Assembly: GCF_050624435.1 (NCBI RefSeq)
Contig: NC_134546.1
Location: 77,727,700 to 77,791,699 of the forward strand
Origin: Tenrec ecaudatus
Taxonomy: Eukaryota > Chordata > Mammalia > Afrosoricida > Tenrecidae
Length of the DNA: 64,000 bases
Direction of reading: 5' to 3'
The translations under genes and the position numbers were made by a program. The notes under the pieces are model-generated. The model saw only the letters and a list, made by a program, of their open reading frames with translations. It ran no database searches and was not told the DNA's origin. Shown here piece by piece: positions 1 to 11,455 of the stretch. Position 1 is the stretch's first letter. The number at the start of each line of letters is the position of its first letter.

Positions 1-71
1 ACTTGTTTGTTGCCATTTTGCATGCATTTGTTTTATATTTGTTGATTGAAAGCTATTGTTAAGAGTTTATG

Positions 72-480
72 TTAGACAGGGTTCACGAGAGAAACAAATT
101 CATAGACATGTAAATCTGTTTAAGAAAGACCTTTATATAAAAGAGCAATTGTATATTGAGAAAACATCCCAGCCAAGTCCAGATCAAGTCCATAAGTCCT
201 ATATTAACCCATATGTACCATAACAATCTATAAATTCTTCTTCAGACTCATGCAACACATGCAATGACCCTGAATACAGGAAGATCACAGGCCAGTAGGT
301 GGATAGACTTGTAGATTCAGTGGCAAAGGAAGCATCTAAATGCTAGCAAGGGTTGCTACAGGTTCCTCCAGCTGCAGGACTCTAGTGTAGCTCCATGTGT
401 CTTGTCACCAGGAATGTCTCGCAGGAAGTGTGGGGGAAAGGCCAGCCACCCACAACTAATCACGGGTTCAATAGGCATGA
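72..480 (-). mobile_element. Dispersed element, 3' part, inverted copy of the family at 35.5 kb
   Basis: Read on the minus strand, this stretch resembles the last few hundred bases of the element at 35,527-36,027: both share the block ending in TTTGTTTCTCT followed by a short tail, and the rarer words upstream such as ATATAAA and CATAAG. I do not know the family name. It could be a non-autonomous DNA transposon or an LTR derivative. The inner boundary near 480 is a guess. Confidence 0.45.
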
Positions 481-599
481 TTGTACAGTTGAGATATATA
501 AAGATTATAGTAAGGTCATAGAGAATAAGGAGAGATAGAGGAGAGATTGAAATAATGGAGTCAGACACATTTCATTGTAGGATGCTCATCTCAGGGTGG

Positions 600-1390
600 T
601 GGCTTGGTGGTCCACGTGGATAAGGGAGACTGTTGGTCAGGAAAAAGGGGGAGGGGAAGGAGGACTGGGGAGAGGAAGGGGGATCGGAGAGCCAGGGAGA
701 GCCAGGGGAGCGAGCTCTCTATTGCTAACCCAGGCTTATATATCTTTGGTGGGAGGCTTGTAAGATCCCTAATTGCAAGTAAATAAATATATCACAGGAA
801 AGGGTTGTGCTATAGGTAAAACAGTAATTGGAGGGGGGTGATCTAGGGGTACATATGCTAAAGGAAGAGGAGGGATTAAGGGTATACATGTGACAAGATG
901 GGGAGATTCTAGATTCAGTATGGCAGCCTAACTTTGGATGTCACAGAGCAGGTTTGACCTGTTCTCTGGTTCTCCATGGAAACCATTATCAGTAAGGTGT
1001 GAACCCCACCTACAGTGGATTAGATGCCTTCAGGGAGAATATCTCTAAACATCTGACCTCCCACCATGTACTGGAAAATAGCCTCTAATATTTGGCATAT
1101 CTTTGGGGAAGACAAAGCTGGGGAAGTCTTTTGTATGCCACAAGAGAGTAAGTGTGCATCCCACCTCCAGCAAGCTATTTATTGCCATAGCGTCAGTAAA
1201 TGAGGTCATCAAGCTGATTGGCAGGCTAAATTCTACCCCCTAACTTTCAGTAGGGTCAAATTGACACCAGAGTATGTAACTACTACAGAGTTCCAGCACA
1301 AAAGGAAATAAAATTGGTATTTAATGGTATCCTTATCTGGTTCCAATCTGAAAGGGGAATGCCTGCACTTACTCTCTATTGAGTTCAGTG
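600..1390. other. Unassigned, purine-rich start, no gene seen
   Basis: A G/A-rich stretch (about 630-710) is followed by a TATA-like stretch near 740 and ordinary AT-rich DNA. It may belong to an LTR or to the element on its left, but I found no matching end or repeat partner. Short open frames here have no recognisable domain. Confidence 0.3.
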
Positions 1391-1394
1391 TTTG

Positions 1395-2245
1395 TCGTTG
1401 GCATTGCATTTTGCTGTTTTGAGTCGTATCAAATCAGTGTGGACCCACAGCAACACTAGAGAGAACAGAATGAAGCATAGGTTTTGCTTCATCCTCACAG
1501 CGGTGATGTAGGAGGCCTTTGTTGCAGTTACTGTGCCAATTTATCTTGTTAAAGATCAGCTTTATACAATGACCTTATGTTTATAAAGCATTTGGTCCTT
1601 ATCCAAGCTCTGATTTTCCTGTCAAATGTCCAATGTACTTGAGATGAAGTAATCACCTCCTCACTTCTTTCTATTAAGCATTAAAGTGCAAATCATTGAG
1701 TATACAATTGTTTGTTCTTCTGGTGGTCCAACCTACCATCAAATTATTCATCAGTACCATAATTCAAGTACATCATCTCATCTTTGATTGTTTTCATTTA
1801 TTGTCCGACTTTCACATGCATATAAGTCAATTATAAACCTCATAGTTTGCGCCAGGTACATCTGAATTCTCAAAGAGACATCCTTACTCTTCACCTTTAA
1901 ATAGGGCTGTGCAGCAGGTTTGCTCAATGAAATGCACCATTTGATTGACTCAAGTGTCCATAGATATTGATTGTAGATCCAAGCAAGATGAACTCCTTCA
2001 CAACTTCAATATTATTTCCATTTATCCTGATATTTTCCATTGGTCCCATTGTGGGGAGTTTAATTTTCTTTACATTGAATTTTAATCTAAAGTGAAGGCA
2101 GCAGTCCCTGCTCTTCATCAGTGAGTTTTACAAGTCATGCTGCCTTATGACATGTAGTTTTATGTCATTTGCATGTGCCAAATTATCAACATGGCTTCCT
2201 ACAATCTTGATGTCATGGTTTTCAGTTAGTACAGCTTCTCAAGTT
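1395..2245 (-). mobile_element. RTE/BovB-type LINE fragment, antisense
   Basis: The + strand carries the reverse complement of an RTE-clade LINE, recognised from several ordered landmarks shared with the copies at 29.5 and 41.1 kb: a block around TTCTTCTGG(T/C)GGTCCA, the TTTCACATGCATAT block, the GATTGTAGATCCAAG block and the CAACTTCAATATT block. The copy is old, with many small gaps and no open frame. It is truncated at both ends. Confidence 0.7.
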
Positions 2246-2249
2246 TTTT

Positions 2250-3060
2250 TTCTCAATACAGCGTGTTACACAGAGAAACTACTGAAATTTTCAATGATTC
2301 TGCATTACTGTGATGCACAATGAAAATTCATGGAAACAACAAACTAATCACACCACAGATGGCATGGAACATATATGTTAAAAAAAAGATTCCATGAAAT
2401 GTTTAAAACGTTTTCCACAAAATATTGCCAGTTATTCTGTAACCATTCCAAGAAAAGGTCTCAAAACAAAGTCAAACAAACAAACAATAACAACACCAAT
2501 GAGTAATGGGAATTAACGTATTTGTATGTACATCTTTGCAACTTGAATGTCTCCTTTAGTCAAGTATGTACTCATGTCCTTTGTCTCAAAGTATATGTCC
2601 ACTGTCTCAACTCGTGCTAATTTAGAGGTTAGGATAAAGAAAGAGGATTGAATTCTCAAGAGACTATTCAGATAAATGAGGAAACATAGTAGAATTAATA
2701 TCCACAGTCAATTGGGGATTTTAATGAAATAAGAATTTCTTAACACTCTCTATGCCTTCTTTGTCCAGATATTTTCTCTGCTCTTCAGCTTAAGGACTTT
2801 GAGGTCTCAATCATGGAGAAGATGAAGATGTTAGACTTTCTCTTTTCGGTTTTTGAGAAAAGACTGAAAGCTTCTCTACTTTTTCCTCCTGAGACTCTAA
2901 CACGCAGATCACCCCTTCAATTTCCAGGTTAAAGTTCAAAACGTGGTGAAAGACACCACACTGTGGACAGAGTTCCAAATAACTTGTCCATAAGTTTTTA
3001 TTTTCTTTCAGATGTTCTTTGGCCTGGTGGTTATGTATTTCCCACAATATCAAGATATTT
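2250..3060. other. Unassigned AT-rich DNA upstream of the first VH pseudogene
   Basis: No repeat family, octamer or leader exon could be recognised. A decayed leader and promoter for the pseudogene at 3,131 would be expected somewhere in 2,800-3,120, but nothing is clear enough to annotate. Confidence 0.3.
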
Positions 3061-3130
3061 TAAAATGGGTTGACATAAAAGGGGTTTGCATTAGTTGTCA
3101 TCATTTTTTGCTGTCTTGGGTGACCTGTGA

Positions 3131-3442
3131 CAGGTACAGCATCAGGATTTGAGTCAGGAGTGAAAAATCCCTCAGAAATCCTCCCCGTAAGATTTGCTGT
3201 CTCTGGTGACTCCAGATTTCTGGAGCTGGATCTACCACAACCTGCAGAAAAGTTTGCAGTGCTTGTTATCAATATGTCTGAGAAGCAGAAAACAATTACC
3301 CACCTCAACGGAGTTGACTATCAAGCTCCAGAAGAATGTCCACTAAGCAGTTCTCCCCGCAGCTGAGCTCAATGACCACTGAGGGCACATTACAGTGTGA
3401 GAGGAACGGTGAGAGGAATCAGTGCCAACCCATACACAAACT
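3131..3442 (+). pseudogene. IGHV: Clan II (IGHV4-like) VH pseudogene, strongly diverged
   Basis: The V exon aligns by eye from FR1 to the RSS with IGHV4-type genes. It begins CAGGTACAG at 3,131; the FR1 end encodes AVSGDS, with Phe in place of the conserved first Cys. FR2 keeps a TGGAGCTGGATC-like block near 3,221, and FR3 keeps AAGCAGTTCTCCCC and CTGAGCTCAATGACCACTGA. A frameshift lies within CDR1, and FR3 is shortened around the second Cys. An RSS remains: a degenerate heptamer AACGGTG at 3,405-3,411 and a nonamer ACACAAACT at 3,434-3,442, spacer 22. No leader or octamer was recognised. It cannot encode a V domain. Its divergence suggests an old inactivation. Confidence 0.75.
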
Positions 3443-3702
3443 TCCCTCTAATAATGACATTGTTTTATAGGGATCACATGGGCTGCACAGACCACAGGAG
3501 CCAGACTTCTGGGCAAGGGCAATGGGGAGGCCTAGGAGCAAGGAGCTTCCTGTTAGCATCTAGGGTTTCCTTTCCCTCCAAAATATTTTCCCCAAGAATC
3601 TTGTACTACTTACTATTTATTACAAACCCCACATCAATTTCAATATTCATTCATTTATATTTTGTATGCATAACACAAACATGGGTATGTATGCATGCAT
3701 AC

Positions 3703-3905
3703 TTGAACCCTAGTGGTGTAGTGGTTATTTATTAAGCTGTGGCCTGAAATTTCAAGAGTTCAGAACCACCGGCTGCTCCACAGTACAGAAATTGGTCTTT
3801 CTGCTCCCACAAAGAGTTACAGCTTCAGAAATGCTCAGGGGAAGTTCTACCCTGTCCCTGTGAGTCACTGTGAGTCTGCACTGACTCATGGCAGTGAGTG
3901 AGTGT
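3703..3905 (+). mobile_element. AfroSINE-like tRNA-derived SINE
   Basis: A tRNA-like head with an A-box-like GTGGTGTAGTGGTTA and a B-box-like region (GTTCAGAACCACC) is followed by a body containing ACAGCTTCAGAA and a tail with GTGAGTCACTGTGAGTCTGCACTGA. Copies at 25.6, 32.1, 34.1, 39.9 and 40.9 kb have the same order of parts. The family name is from memory. Confidence 0.7.
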
Positions 3906-4752
3906 GAGTGATGAATACATGGATATATACTGTACTGTTTGTATCATTAACATGCATTTAGAGATTTGCTCATCCTGGACAGCTATACTGGATTAAATGA
4001 AAATTAAATCACAAGACAAGATAGTGTGGGATTCATCAGAAGAGAACTTACAAGGGAATTAATAGCAACACGCATTTGTATAGTGTAGAAGTAAATCTCA
4101 GAAATTGATTACCTCCATTTCCAACTAAGGGACCTAGAAAAAGATGAGGGTGGATAGGTAATATCCATAGCACAGGTAGAAAGGGATGAGGCAATAAAAA
4201 AGGAATCAAGATACATGAAATAACAGGAACACTCCAAGTAAGCCGATTACATGAAAACTGACTCTAAGAAGATGAAGAAAAGTGATAAATAGCCAGGTGT
4301 CCTGATAATAAAAAACCAGGAGGATAGGAATATCCCAGATCAGGAACCAGAGAGAAGACACCATTCTGGATGTTTTGTGGACATGCTTTATGAACAACTT
4401 CCTGTCCACGGTGTACAATTATCACTGAAATGTGGAAATGCCTTAAAAGGAAAGAAAATCAGTAAGGTTCCCACACAAGAATCAGATAATAGAGGCGTCC
4501 ACTATGTTCACATGCATCCACATCTTAAGGGGAACAAGAGAGGATGGATTGTGATTTCTCATATGTATGTAATATAATGTTTACAAATTGAGAACTATTT
4601 TTAAAATATTGATAATATATAACAATTAAAGCAATGCTGATAAACAACTTGTTTCAAGAGTTCTGTTTTCCCTTCAGAGTGCTTGTGTCTCTCTGTCTTA
4701 GGGAAACTCTTGTCCATATTCTCTATTCATGTGCTTCTAAATATCAGGGGAC

Positions 4753-4760
4753 ATGCAAAT
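4753..4760 (+). promoter_or_regulatory. Octamer ATGCAAAT of the 4.9 kb VH pseudogene
   Basis: A perfect octamer stands 124 bp before the leader ATG at 4,885, as in IGHV3 promoters. This is the binding site for Oct-1/Oct-2 with OCA-B. The downstream gene is dead. Confidence 0.8.
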
Positions 4761-4884
4761 GTAGCTCTCTGCCTGCTGATTTACCGGCCACAGCCCCTGA
4801 TGTGGGAGATCTCAGAGGACAGTCCCAGTCTCTGGGTCTCCGCTGTTAATATATTGAACCCAGGAGTAGTTCAGAGGATATATA

Positions 4885-5336
4885 ATGAATTTGGTACCAA
4901 ACTTGGCTTCATTTTGGCCATTTTGCATGGTAATCATTGTGGACCCTGCTGTGTGTGTATGTCTAATTTTTAGTGCATGTGTTTGTATCTGTGTCTATCT
5001 AATCACAGTGCCTCTGTGTTTGCAGATGTCCAGTGTGAGGTGCAGCTGGTGGAGTGCGTGCGTGACCTGACAAAGCCAGGGGGTGTTTCTAAGATACTCC
5101 TGTGAAGCTTCTGGAATCGCCTTCAGTGACCACTGGATGAGCTGCATCCGCCAGGCTCCAGGTAAGGGCCTATAGTGGGTGGAAAACATAAGGTATGATG
5201 ATGGTAGTACGTATTACACAGACTCCATAAAGGACCGATTCACCATTTCCAGAGGCAACTCCAAGAACACACTCTATCTTCAAATGGACAGCCTGAAAGC
5301 TGAGGACTCGGCCATGTATTACTACTGTGCAAGAGA
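4885..5336 (+). pseudogene. IGHV: IGHV3-like VH pseudogene (duplication copy 1)
   Basis: Leader exon 4,885-4,929 is 45 nt rather than 46, so it is out of frame with the 11-nt second leader part (5,026-5,036, after a good CAG acceptor). The V exon starts EVQLVE at 5,037. Lesions seen: a 1-nt insertion in FR1 after the Gly-Gly codons, the conserved FR2 Trp changed to Cys (TGC at 5,143), a TAG stop at 5,173 in FR2, and an extra Tyr codon before the second Cys (YYYCAR). FR3 is otherwise well kept ([17 protein letters not shown]). The 23-RSS is intact, so the segment could still recombine but not yield a protein. It is the paralogue of the pseudogene at 10,982. Confidence 0.93.
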
Positions 5337-5375
5337 CACAGTGAGGGGAAGTCAGTGAGAGCCGGGACACAAACC
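5337..5375 (+). other. 23-RSS of the 4.9 kb VH pseudogene
   Basis: Consensus heptamer CACAGTG (5,337-5,343), 23-bp spacer, nonamer ACACAAACC (5,367-5,375). This is the standard orientation and spacer for a VH segment. Confidence 0.93.
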
Positions 5376-6955
5376 TTATCTGCAGGGTTGACACTTGCCT
5401 CCAGGGGGCGCTCAGGACCCACAGAGCACTGGACTCAGATCAAGGAGCAGGTGCAGCAAGAACTTCAAGGCTGGTTCCTGTGGTTATATGTGGATTCTTC
5501 TAAATCTCACAGTTCCCCCCAGGGAATCTCTCCCTAATTTAAAAATAATTCTTCTGTGCCTACTCCTGGCATCTGTTAATTCAAAAGTTATATTGTAACA
5601 GAAGAATATATTATTTTCTACAGCAACAATCAACTGTTAACTTTTAAGGACAAAAAATGGCTCTGCCAGGGGTCCCTGCATCAGAGTTCTCATGACGCTC
5701 AGATAAAATCTTTTCCAATCAGACTCCAGGAAAATGGTTCCTGGGTAAAGGTAATCTAACAATATGTTCTTCCATCACACTCTGAGGAATTCTGTCAATC
5801 ATCTAGCTAAAGATTTAGTTAAAAGATAGGCAGTCAGCTTATTTTATATTGAATTGTTTCTTAAAATGACACAATTTTTTGTTGTTGCTGATTTTTGCTT
5901 TGGTTATGTTTCCTAACCTTTGTGGCCTAACGTTTGTGTGTATGTGCATGTGTGTGTATCTTCTGTAATCCAATCTAAAAAGACATAAACTCACCAATTC
6001 TATTTTATTACCTAGGTGCTAATATCTTGTATCTGTCTATCTTTCAGAACCTGCAGCCCATGGTAGCCCAGAAACGCATTAACTTTTTGTGAAAATTTAG
6101 GATTCAGGGAGATCTAGGGCCAAACCTGATCATTCAGTTCTTCATGCTGGATGTTGTATCTTCACCTTCACAGCCCCACAGAATGTTGGCCATTCTTTCT
6201 GGTTTCACCCAAAGATTCCACATTTATCCTGTTAATCAACTCATCCTCTTTATGTTGGCTTTGCTAGTAATTTGTTGTATACCGGTAACATTCCCAGTAT
6301 CCAGTGACACACAACCTTAGGTGAGGAATTTCAGATATTTTGGTATAAGATCCTGTATAAAATGTAAGATTGGGTGTGAAAATTTTATTAATGATGACGT
6401 TGTGGATAAGAAATGTCTTCCTGTGTCGAAGGTAATTTTTTTAGTGTTGCATGTACTCTTTCCACACTAGAATGACTCTTGAGCAGATGTAGGACTGTAG
6501 TTGTCAAGGAAAAGCTCTTCCTTGCTAGCGGCTTACAAAAACCATTCCTATTTACAGCACACATTGATTGGGAGCCACTTTTGGCTGAATTCAATTAGAT
6601 CGCTAGATTTAGCTGACCTTCAATCGTTTGAATATCTAATAATTTTCCATAATTTATTGCAGAATTGACAATGTGTATCTGACAATTTAAGTATTCTTGG
6701 TTTTGTTCCATCTTAGAAAGATGTATGTCTCTGAGAGGAAAGGATCACAGCCTTTATTCCTAAAGTCATCCTCAAACTTAAGTTGTGTCTCCTTCCTCAA
6801 CCATCTTCTTCATCACTTTCTGTGGCCTGAAAGAATAGGACCTTGGTCTTGGAGAATGGAGAAGTCACGGAAAGTAATGTGTTCTCTGAGGAAACAGTCA
6901 CCATTCTCATCCCAGATTGACCCCTTCTAAACTTTTTTACAATGTTACCACTCAC

Positions 6956-6963
6956 ATGCAAAT
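6956..6963 (+). promoter_or_regulatory. Octamer ATGCAAAT of a lost clan II VH
   Basis: A perfect octamer lies about 100 bp before the leader relic and 218 bp before the FR1 relic at 7,174. The spacing fits a VH promoter whose gene has decayed. Confidence 0.6.
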
Positions 6964-7049
6964 CTCCACATAGTCCATCGGATATAGTCTCGTGATGTAT
7001 TTATTTAAATTTAGGTCTTATTCACTGAATAATACACCGTGGATAATAT

Positions 7050-7240
7050 GCCTTGTTCTCAAGAATATGTCAGTTTCTTTCCTTCTTGGGGGCAACTCTC
7101 TGAGGTGAGAAGCTCAGGGATTGAAACATGAGGTTTGGGGAATGCTTTATCTGTGTACCTGGCTCATTCTGTCCAGGTGCAGCTACAGGGGTTGTGCCAG
7201 CACTGTAAAACTCACAGACATTGTGCCTCACCTGTCTGTC
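7050..7240 (+). pseudogene. IGHV: Clan II (IGHV4-like) leader-intron-FR1 relic
   Basis: A leader-like stretch around 7,070-7,100 is followed by an intron-like region whose words (GTGAGAAGCTCAGGGATTG, ACATGAGGTTTGGGGA) resemble the IGHV4 leader intron. Then comes CAGGTGCAGCTACAGG at 7,174, the start of FR1. FR1 can be followed, with indels, to the CTCACCTGTCTGTCACTAG region near 7,230 and then dissolves beside a T-run. No FR2, FR3 or RSS was found. An octamer precedes it at 6,956. It is present only in copy 1 of the tandem duplication. Confidence 0.55.
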
Positions 7241-7845
7241 ACTAGTTTTTTTTTTTAAATCAGCAGTGGTCTGACATACTGTGAAGGGGTGAGAGCGCAG
7301 ATAATACTGTCCTGAGCACGTATCCCCAGTGACCCCTTTTTGCAGTCAAATTTAACACTGAGCTCCATTGCTGCTTAGGCCGCTGCCATGTATCAAAGTG
7401 AAAGGAGGCCTGGAGAAGGCAGTGTGACTCCAGACCTCCAGGTGAAGAAAGGGGTCTGAGCTGCACTCTGCTCCCTTGTCTTCTTTTCTGCGTAGTCCTT
7501 GTTTTCCTTAAACATGTTGTACATTATTGCCTAGAAGTGGTCTTCATTTTTCTGTTATAATTGTCTCCAAAAATTAAATACCAACTTTATGTTTATCTTT
7601 ATGAGCTTGTTTATGGTACTATTTATAACACATTTACATTTTCCTTTGGATGTTTTATCATCTTTACTTTGAGTTTCACATATAACTATATAGTACCTAT
7701 CTGTGTCAAGTGTGTATCTCATATTGATGTTGTATTAGTCATGACCTTTTCTCACTATTATGTATTACCCATAATTTTGTGGATAGATGGATACGTTCAA
7801 TATGTCTATACATATCAGCATATTGTGTTATGTTTGAGGTTTTCT

Positions 7846-10237
7846 CTTTAAAAAAATCATTTCATTGGGAGCACGTACAACTCATCACAATCCATGAATA
7901 TATCCATGTGTCAAGCACATTTGTACATTTGTTGCCATCATCATTCTCAAAACCCTTTCTTTCTACTTGAGCCATTGATATCAGCTCCTCATTTCCCCTT
8001 TAACCCCCCCCCCAATCTCTCTCTCTCATGAACCTTTGATAATTTATAAATTATTATTTCATGTTTTGCATGGTCCAAAGTCTCCTTTCACCCACTTTTC
8101 TGTTATCCATCCCCCAGGGATGGGGTTATATGTAGATAATTGTGGTCAGTTCCCCCTTTATACCTCACCTTCCCTGGCTTGTTTTCCTCCATTACACTTC
8201 TGTAAGGGGATGTCTAGTTGCCTACAGATGGACTTTGGGTCTCCAACTCCACGATCCCCCTAATTCACAATGATATGATTTTTTTGTTTTTTTTGATGCC
8301 TGATACCTGATCCCTTCACCGCCTCATGATCACACAACTGGTATGCTTCTTCCACGTGGACTTGGTTGCTTCTCAGCTAGGTGCCCGCTTGTTTATCTTC
8401 AAGCCTTTAAGACTCCAGATGCTATATCTTTTGATTGCCGGGCTCCAACAGCTTTCTTCACCATATTTTTATCGCTTATGTATCACTTTCTCTTAAGCAC
8501 TCGTGTCAAGAAGGTGAGCATCAAGGAATTCCAGGTTAATAGAACAAAGTGTGTTCTTGCATTGAGGGAGTGCTTGAGTAGACACCCAATTTCCACCTGC
8601 TACCTTAATACTAAACCTATAAATATGTGTACATAGATCCATTTCCCCAACATCCTATATAAACTTATCTACATATGTACATGCCTGTATATAGACTTCT
8701 ATAAATGCCTTTTGCCTCCTAGTTCTTTCCTCTATTTCCTTTTACTTTTCTCTTGTCCCACTATCCTGTTCAGCCTTCATTTGGGTTTCAGTAATTCCTC
8801 TTGGCGACATTGCCCTTGAACAAGCCCTAGGAGGCCTCCTACACCCTCCTTGCATCGATTTTGAATCACTTGTTCCCTCTTTCCTGAGTTTAAGAGAAGC
8901 CACTTCCTTTCCCCTGTCTCCCTTCTCCCATGTCCCCTCGGAACCATCGGTCCCAATATTTTCTCCTCCAGATTGTTTATCCTGTCTATCTTATGTAGCT
9001 AGACCTGCAGAGATGATAATATGCACAGCAAACAAGACAGAGCAAAAAAAGCAACACATGAAAACAAAACAACTACAACAACAACAAAAACCAATGACCC
9101 CCAAAAGAGAAAAGCTTGTAAATAGTTCAAGGTCTGTTTCTTAACTTTTAGGAGTGTTTTCTGGTCGAATCTGATGGTGTGCCACACCCTGGCCCCAAAT
9201 TTTAGTTTTGGTAGCCCCCGGGGTCTTTGTTGCTCTGTTCCCTTACTGTTCTGTTGCACACCCTTAGTATTTCACCTCATTGTGATGTGACCGGATCGCG
9301 GGCAATTCTCGCACTGTGCCCAGTGTTGTCCCTTCATAATACTATGGGCCAGTGAAGGACCTCATGTCTTGTAGTGGGGCCAGCCTTATAGTCCTTTTTG
9401 TGTTTGACTGCTCTGAACAGGAATATCGTCCTTAGGGTTTGGTGGGCCAGAATATATTCCACTCTTGCTTCCTTTCCCTTCATCTGCTCCTGTGTACTCT
9501 GATCAGCTATGTCCCTCTCCCTGAGCTGTAGTTTCAGTGCTGTCCTCTAAAGTGAATTCTTCTGTGGGGTGAGGGGGTTGTCCACATAGTTGGGATTGGG
9601 GCCTCAGACCTCTCTATTGGTTCCCCGCTTCATGCCAATATGTTGCATTCATGTCTTGGAGCACAGGGTTGAAATCTTTCCCTGGGGAGATATAAGCAAT
9701 ACCCTCCCCTTGGGTGGGTTAGTGCCCTGAGCCTACTCTGGTCTTTATTTTCTCACAAGCCCCCCACCCACTCACCTACACAGACACCTTATTATTTGGC
9801 TACCATATGTATCACTGGATTTGGTCTGGCCCCTGCCATACTACCTGTACCACATCCCAGGAATGTTTGTACATAGTACCTTACTCTATGACACAATTTC
9901 ATTTTTAAGCTTACCTCAGCCTATACATGTTGTATTTGTCCTTTGTGTGGGGCTTACTTCGCTTAGCATAATTTCCTCCAGTTCTTTCCATGTGGCGATG
10001 TGCTTCCTGCGTTCATCACTGCTTTTTAGGTATGTGCAATATTCCATTGTATGCATGTACCACAGTTTTTTGATCCATTCACCTGTGGATGGATATTTGG
10101 GTTGTTTCAAACTCCTTGCAATTGCAAACTATGCCGCAATGAACATTGGAGCACAGATATCCAGCTGTGGTTTGTTTCTTGCCTCTTCTGGGTATATGCC
10201 CAGTATGGGGATTGCTCTATGGTTTCTGGCCATGTGA
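7846..10237 (-). mobile_element. L1 3' end with ORF2 C-terminus, antisense, 5' truncated
   Basis: On the minus strand the segment reads from the ORF2 C-terminus (about 10,237-9,916, containing WIKKLWYMHTMEY and WKELEEIMLSEVS) through the whole 3' UTR to the polyadenylation end near 7,850. The 3' UTR matches the L1 at 55.6-57.0 and 59.2-60.0 kb. It is inserted at the end of duplication copy 1 and is not protein-coding. Confidence 0.85.
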
Positions 10238-10475
10238 TTTTTAAAATTATTTTATTGGGAGCTCATACAGCTGTTATCACAATGCATCCATCTATTCATT
10301 GTGTCAAGCACATTTGTACATTTCTTGGCATTATCATTTTCAAAACATTGTCTTTCTACTTGAACTCTTGGTATCAGATGCTAATTTTTCCCCTTCCTCC
10401 CCCGCCCTCACTTCCTCACAAACCCTTGATAATTGTAAATTGTTATTATTTGTTCATGTCTTACACTGACTGATG
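10238..10475 (-). mobile_element. Short L1 3'-terminal fragment, antisense
   Basis: A second copy of the L1 3' end starts directly after the previous one, with the same terminal words (ATTTTATTGGGAGCTCATAC). It runs about 240 bp and stops where duplication copy 2 begins. Confidence 0.8.
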
Positions 10476-10863
10476 TCCGTACATGTTTATGAACAACTCT
10501 ATGTCCATAGTTTAAAATATCACTGAAATAGGGAAATTCCTTGGAAAACAAGAAAACCGTAATGTTTCCACACAAGAAACAGTAATAGAACTGTCCACGG
10601 TCATCATGTGAATCCACATTTTAAGTGGAACGAGAGAAGATGCATTGTAAGCTCTCACACCACAAAGTTTGTTGTGTGTGTAATATAAACTGTATACACT
10701 GAAAACTACTTTGAAAATGGATAATATATAGCATTTAAATAATGCTTGATAAAGAATCTGTTTAAGAGCTCTGTTGTCCTTTGAGTATGCTTGTGCTTCT
10801 TTGAGTCTGAAGGATAACTCTTGCCCATATTCTTTATTCTTCTGCATCTAAATATCAGGGGAC

Positions 10864-10871
10864 ATGCAAAT
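10864..10871 (+). promoter_or_regulatory. Octamer ATGCAAAT of the 11.0 kb VH pseudogene
   Basis: A perfect octamer stands 110 bp before the leader ATG at 10,982, in the same context (TATCAGGGGAC before it) as the copy at 4,753. Confidence 0.8.
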
Positions 10872-10981
10872 GCAGCTCTCTGCCTGCTGATAAATCAGCC
10901 TGAACCCTGATGTGGGAGATCTCAGAGGACAGTCCCAGTCACTGGGGTCTCTGCTGTTCCATCTTGTGCCCAGGACCCATA

Positions 10982-11416
10982 ATGAATTTTGCACCAACCT
11001 TGGCTTTCATTTTGGCCATTTAACATGGTAATCACTGTAGGCCCTACTTTGTGTGTGTATTATTGTGGGTGTATATGCTTGTGTGAGTGTCGTCTAATCA
11101 CAGTGCCTCTGTATTTGCATGTGTCCAGTGTGCAGTGAAGCTGGTGGATTCTCGGGGTGATCTGAGAAAGTATGGGGGGGTCCCTGAGACTCTCCTGTGC
11201 AGCCTCTGGATTCACCTACAGTCGCTGCTGGGTGAGCTGGATGTGCCAGGCTCCAGGGAAGGGCCTACAGTGGGTCCTAACTGTTACTAATGGTGGTGAT
11301 GCATACTAAACAGAATCCGTGAAAGGCCGGTTCACCGTCTCCAGAGACAACTCCAAAAACACCCTCTATCTTCATGAAAGCAGAGGACACGGCCATGTGT
11401 TACTGTGCAAGTGACA
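10982..11416 (+). pseudogene. IGHV: IGHV3-like VH pseudogene (duplication copy 2)
   Basis: Leader exon 10,982-11,027 has the normal 46 nt, but codon 14 is TAA. The acceptor of the second leader part is lost (TTTGCAT where TTTGCAG is expected). The V exon starts AVKLVD at 11,132. A 1-nt insertion in a G-run of FR1 shifts the frame; in the restored frame there is a TAA at 11,307 (CDR2/FR3) and an 11-nt deletion in FR3 before the KAEDTAMCYC block. Lesions are partly different from those of the paralogue at 4,885, so the two decayed largely after the duplication. An RSS with a variant heptamer follows. Confidence 0.93.
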
Positions 11417-11455
11417 CACAAGGAGGGGAAGTCAGTGAGAGCCCAGACACAAACC
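11417..11455 (+). other. 23-RSS of the 11.0 kb VH pseudogene
   Basis: Heptamer CACAAGG (11,417-11,423; consensus CACAGTG), 23-bp spacer, nonamer ACACAAACC (11,447-11,455). Confidence 0.8.

Larger units (their letters stand above)
4367..7845 (+). repeat. Tandem segmental duplication, copy 1
   Basis: From the word TTATGAACAAC near 4,389 through the VH pseudogene, its 3' flank and on to about 6,620, this block matches 10,471-12,725 in order and with small differences. The match resumes at about 7,570-7,845 with 12,730-13,000. The interval 6,620-7,570, which holds a clan II relic, has no counterpart in copy 2. An L1 insertion ends copy 1. Confidence 0.8.
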
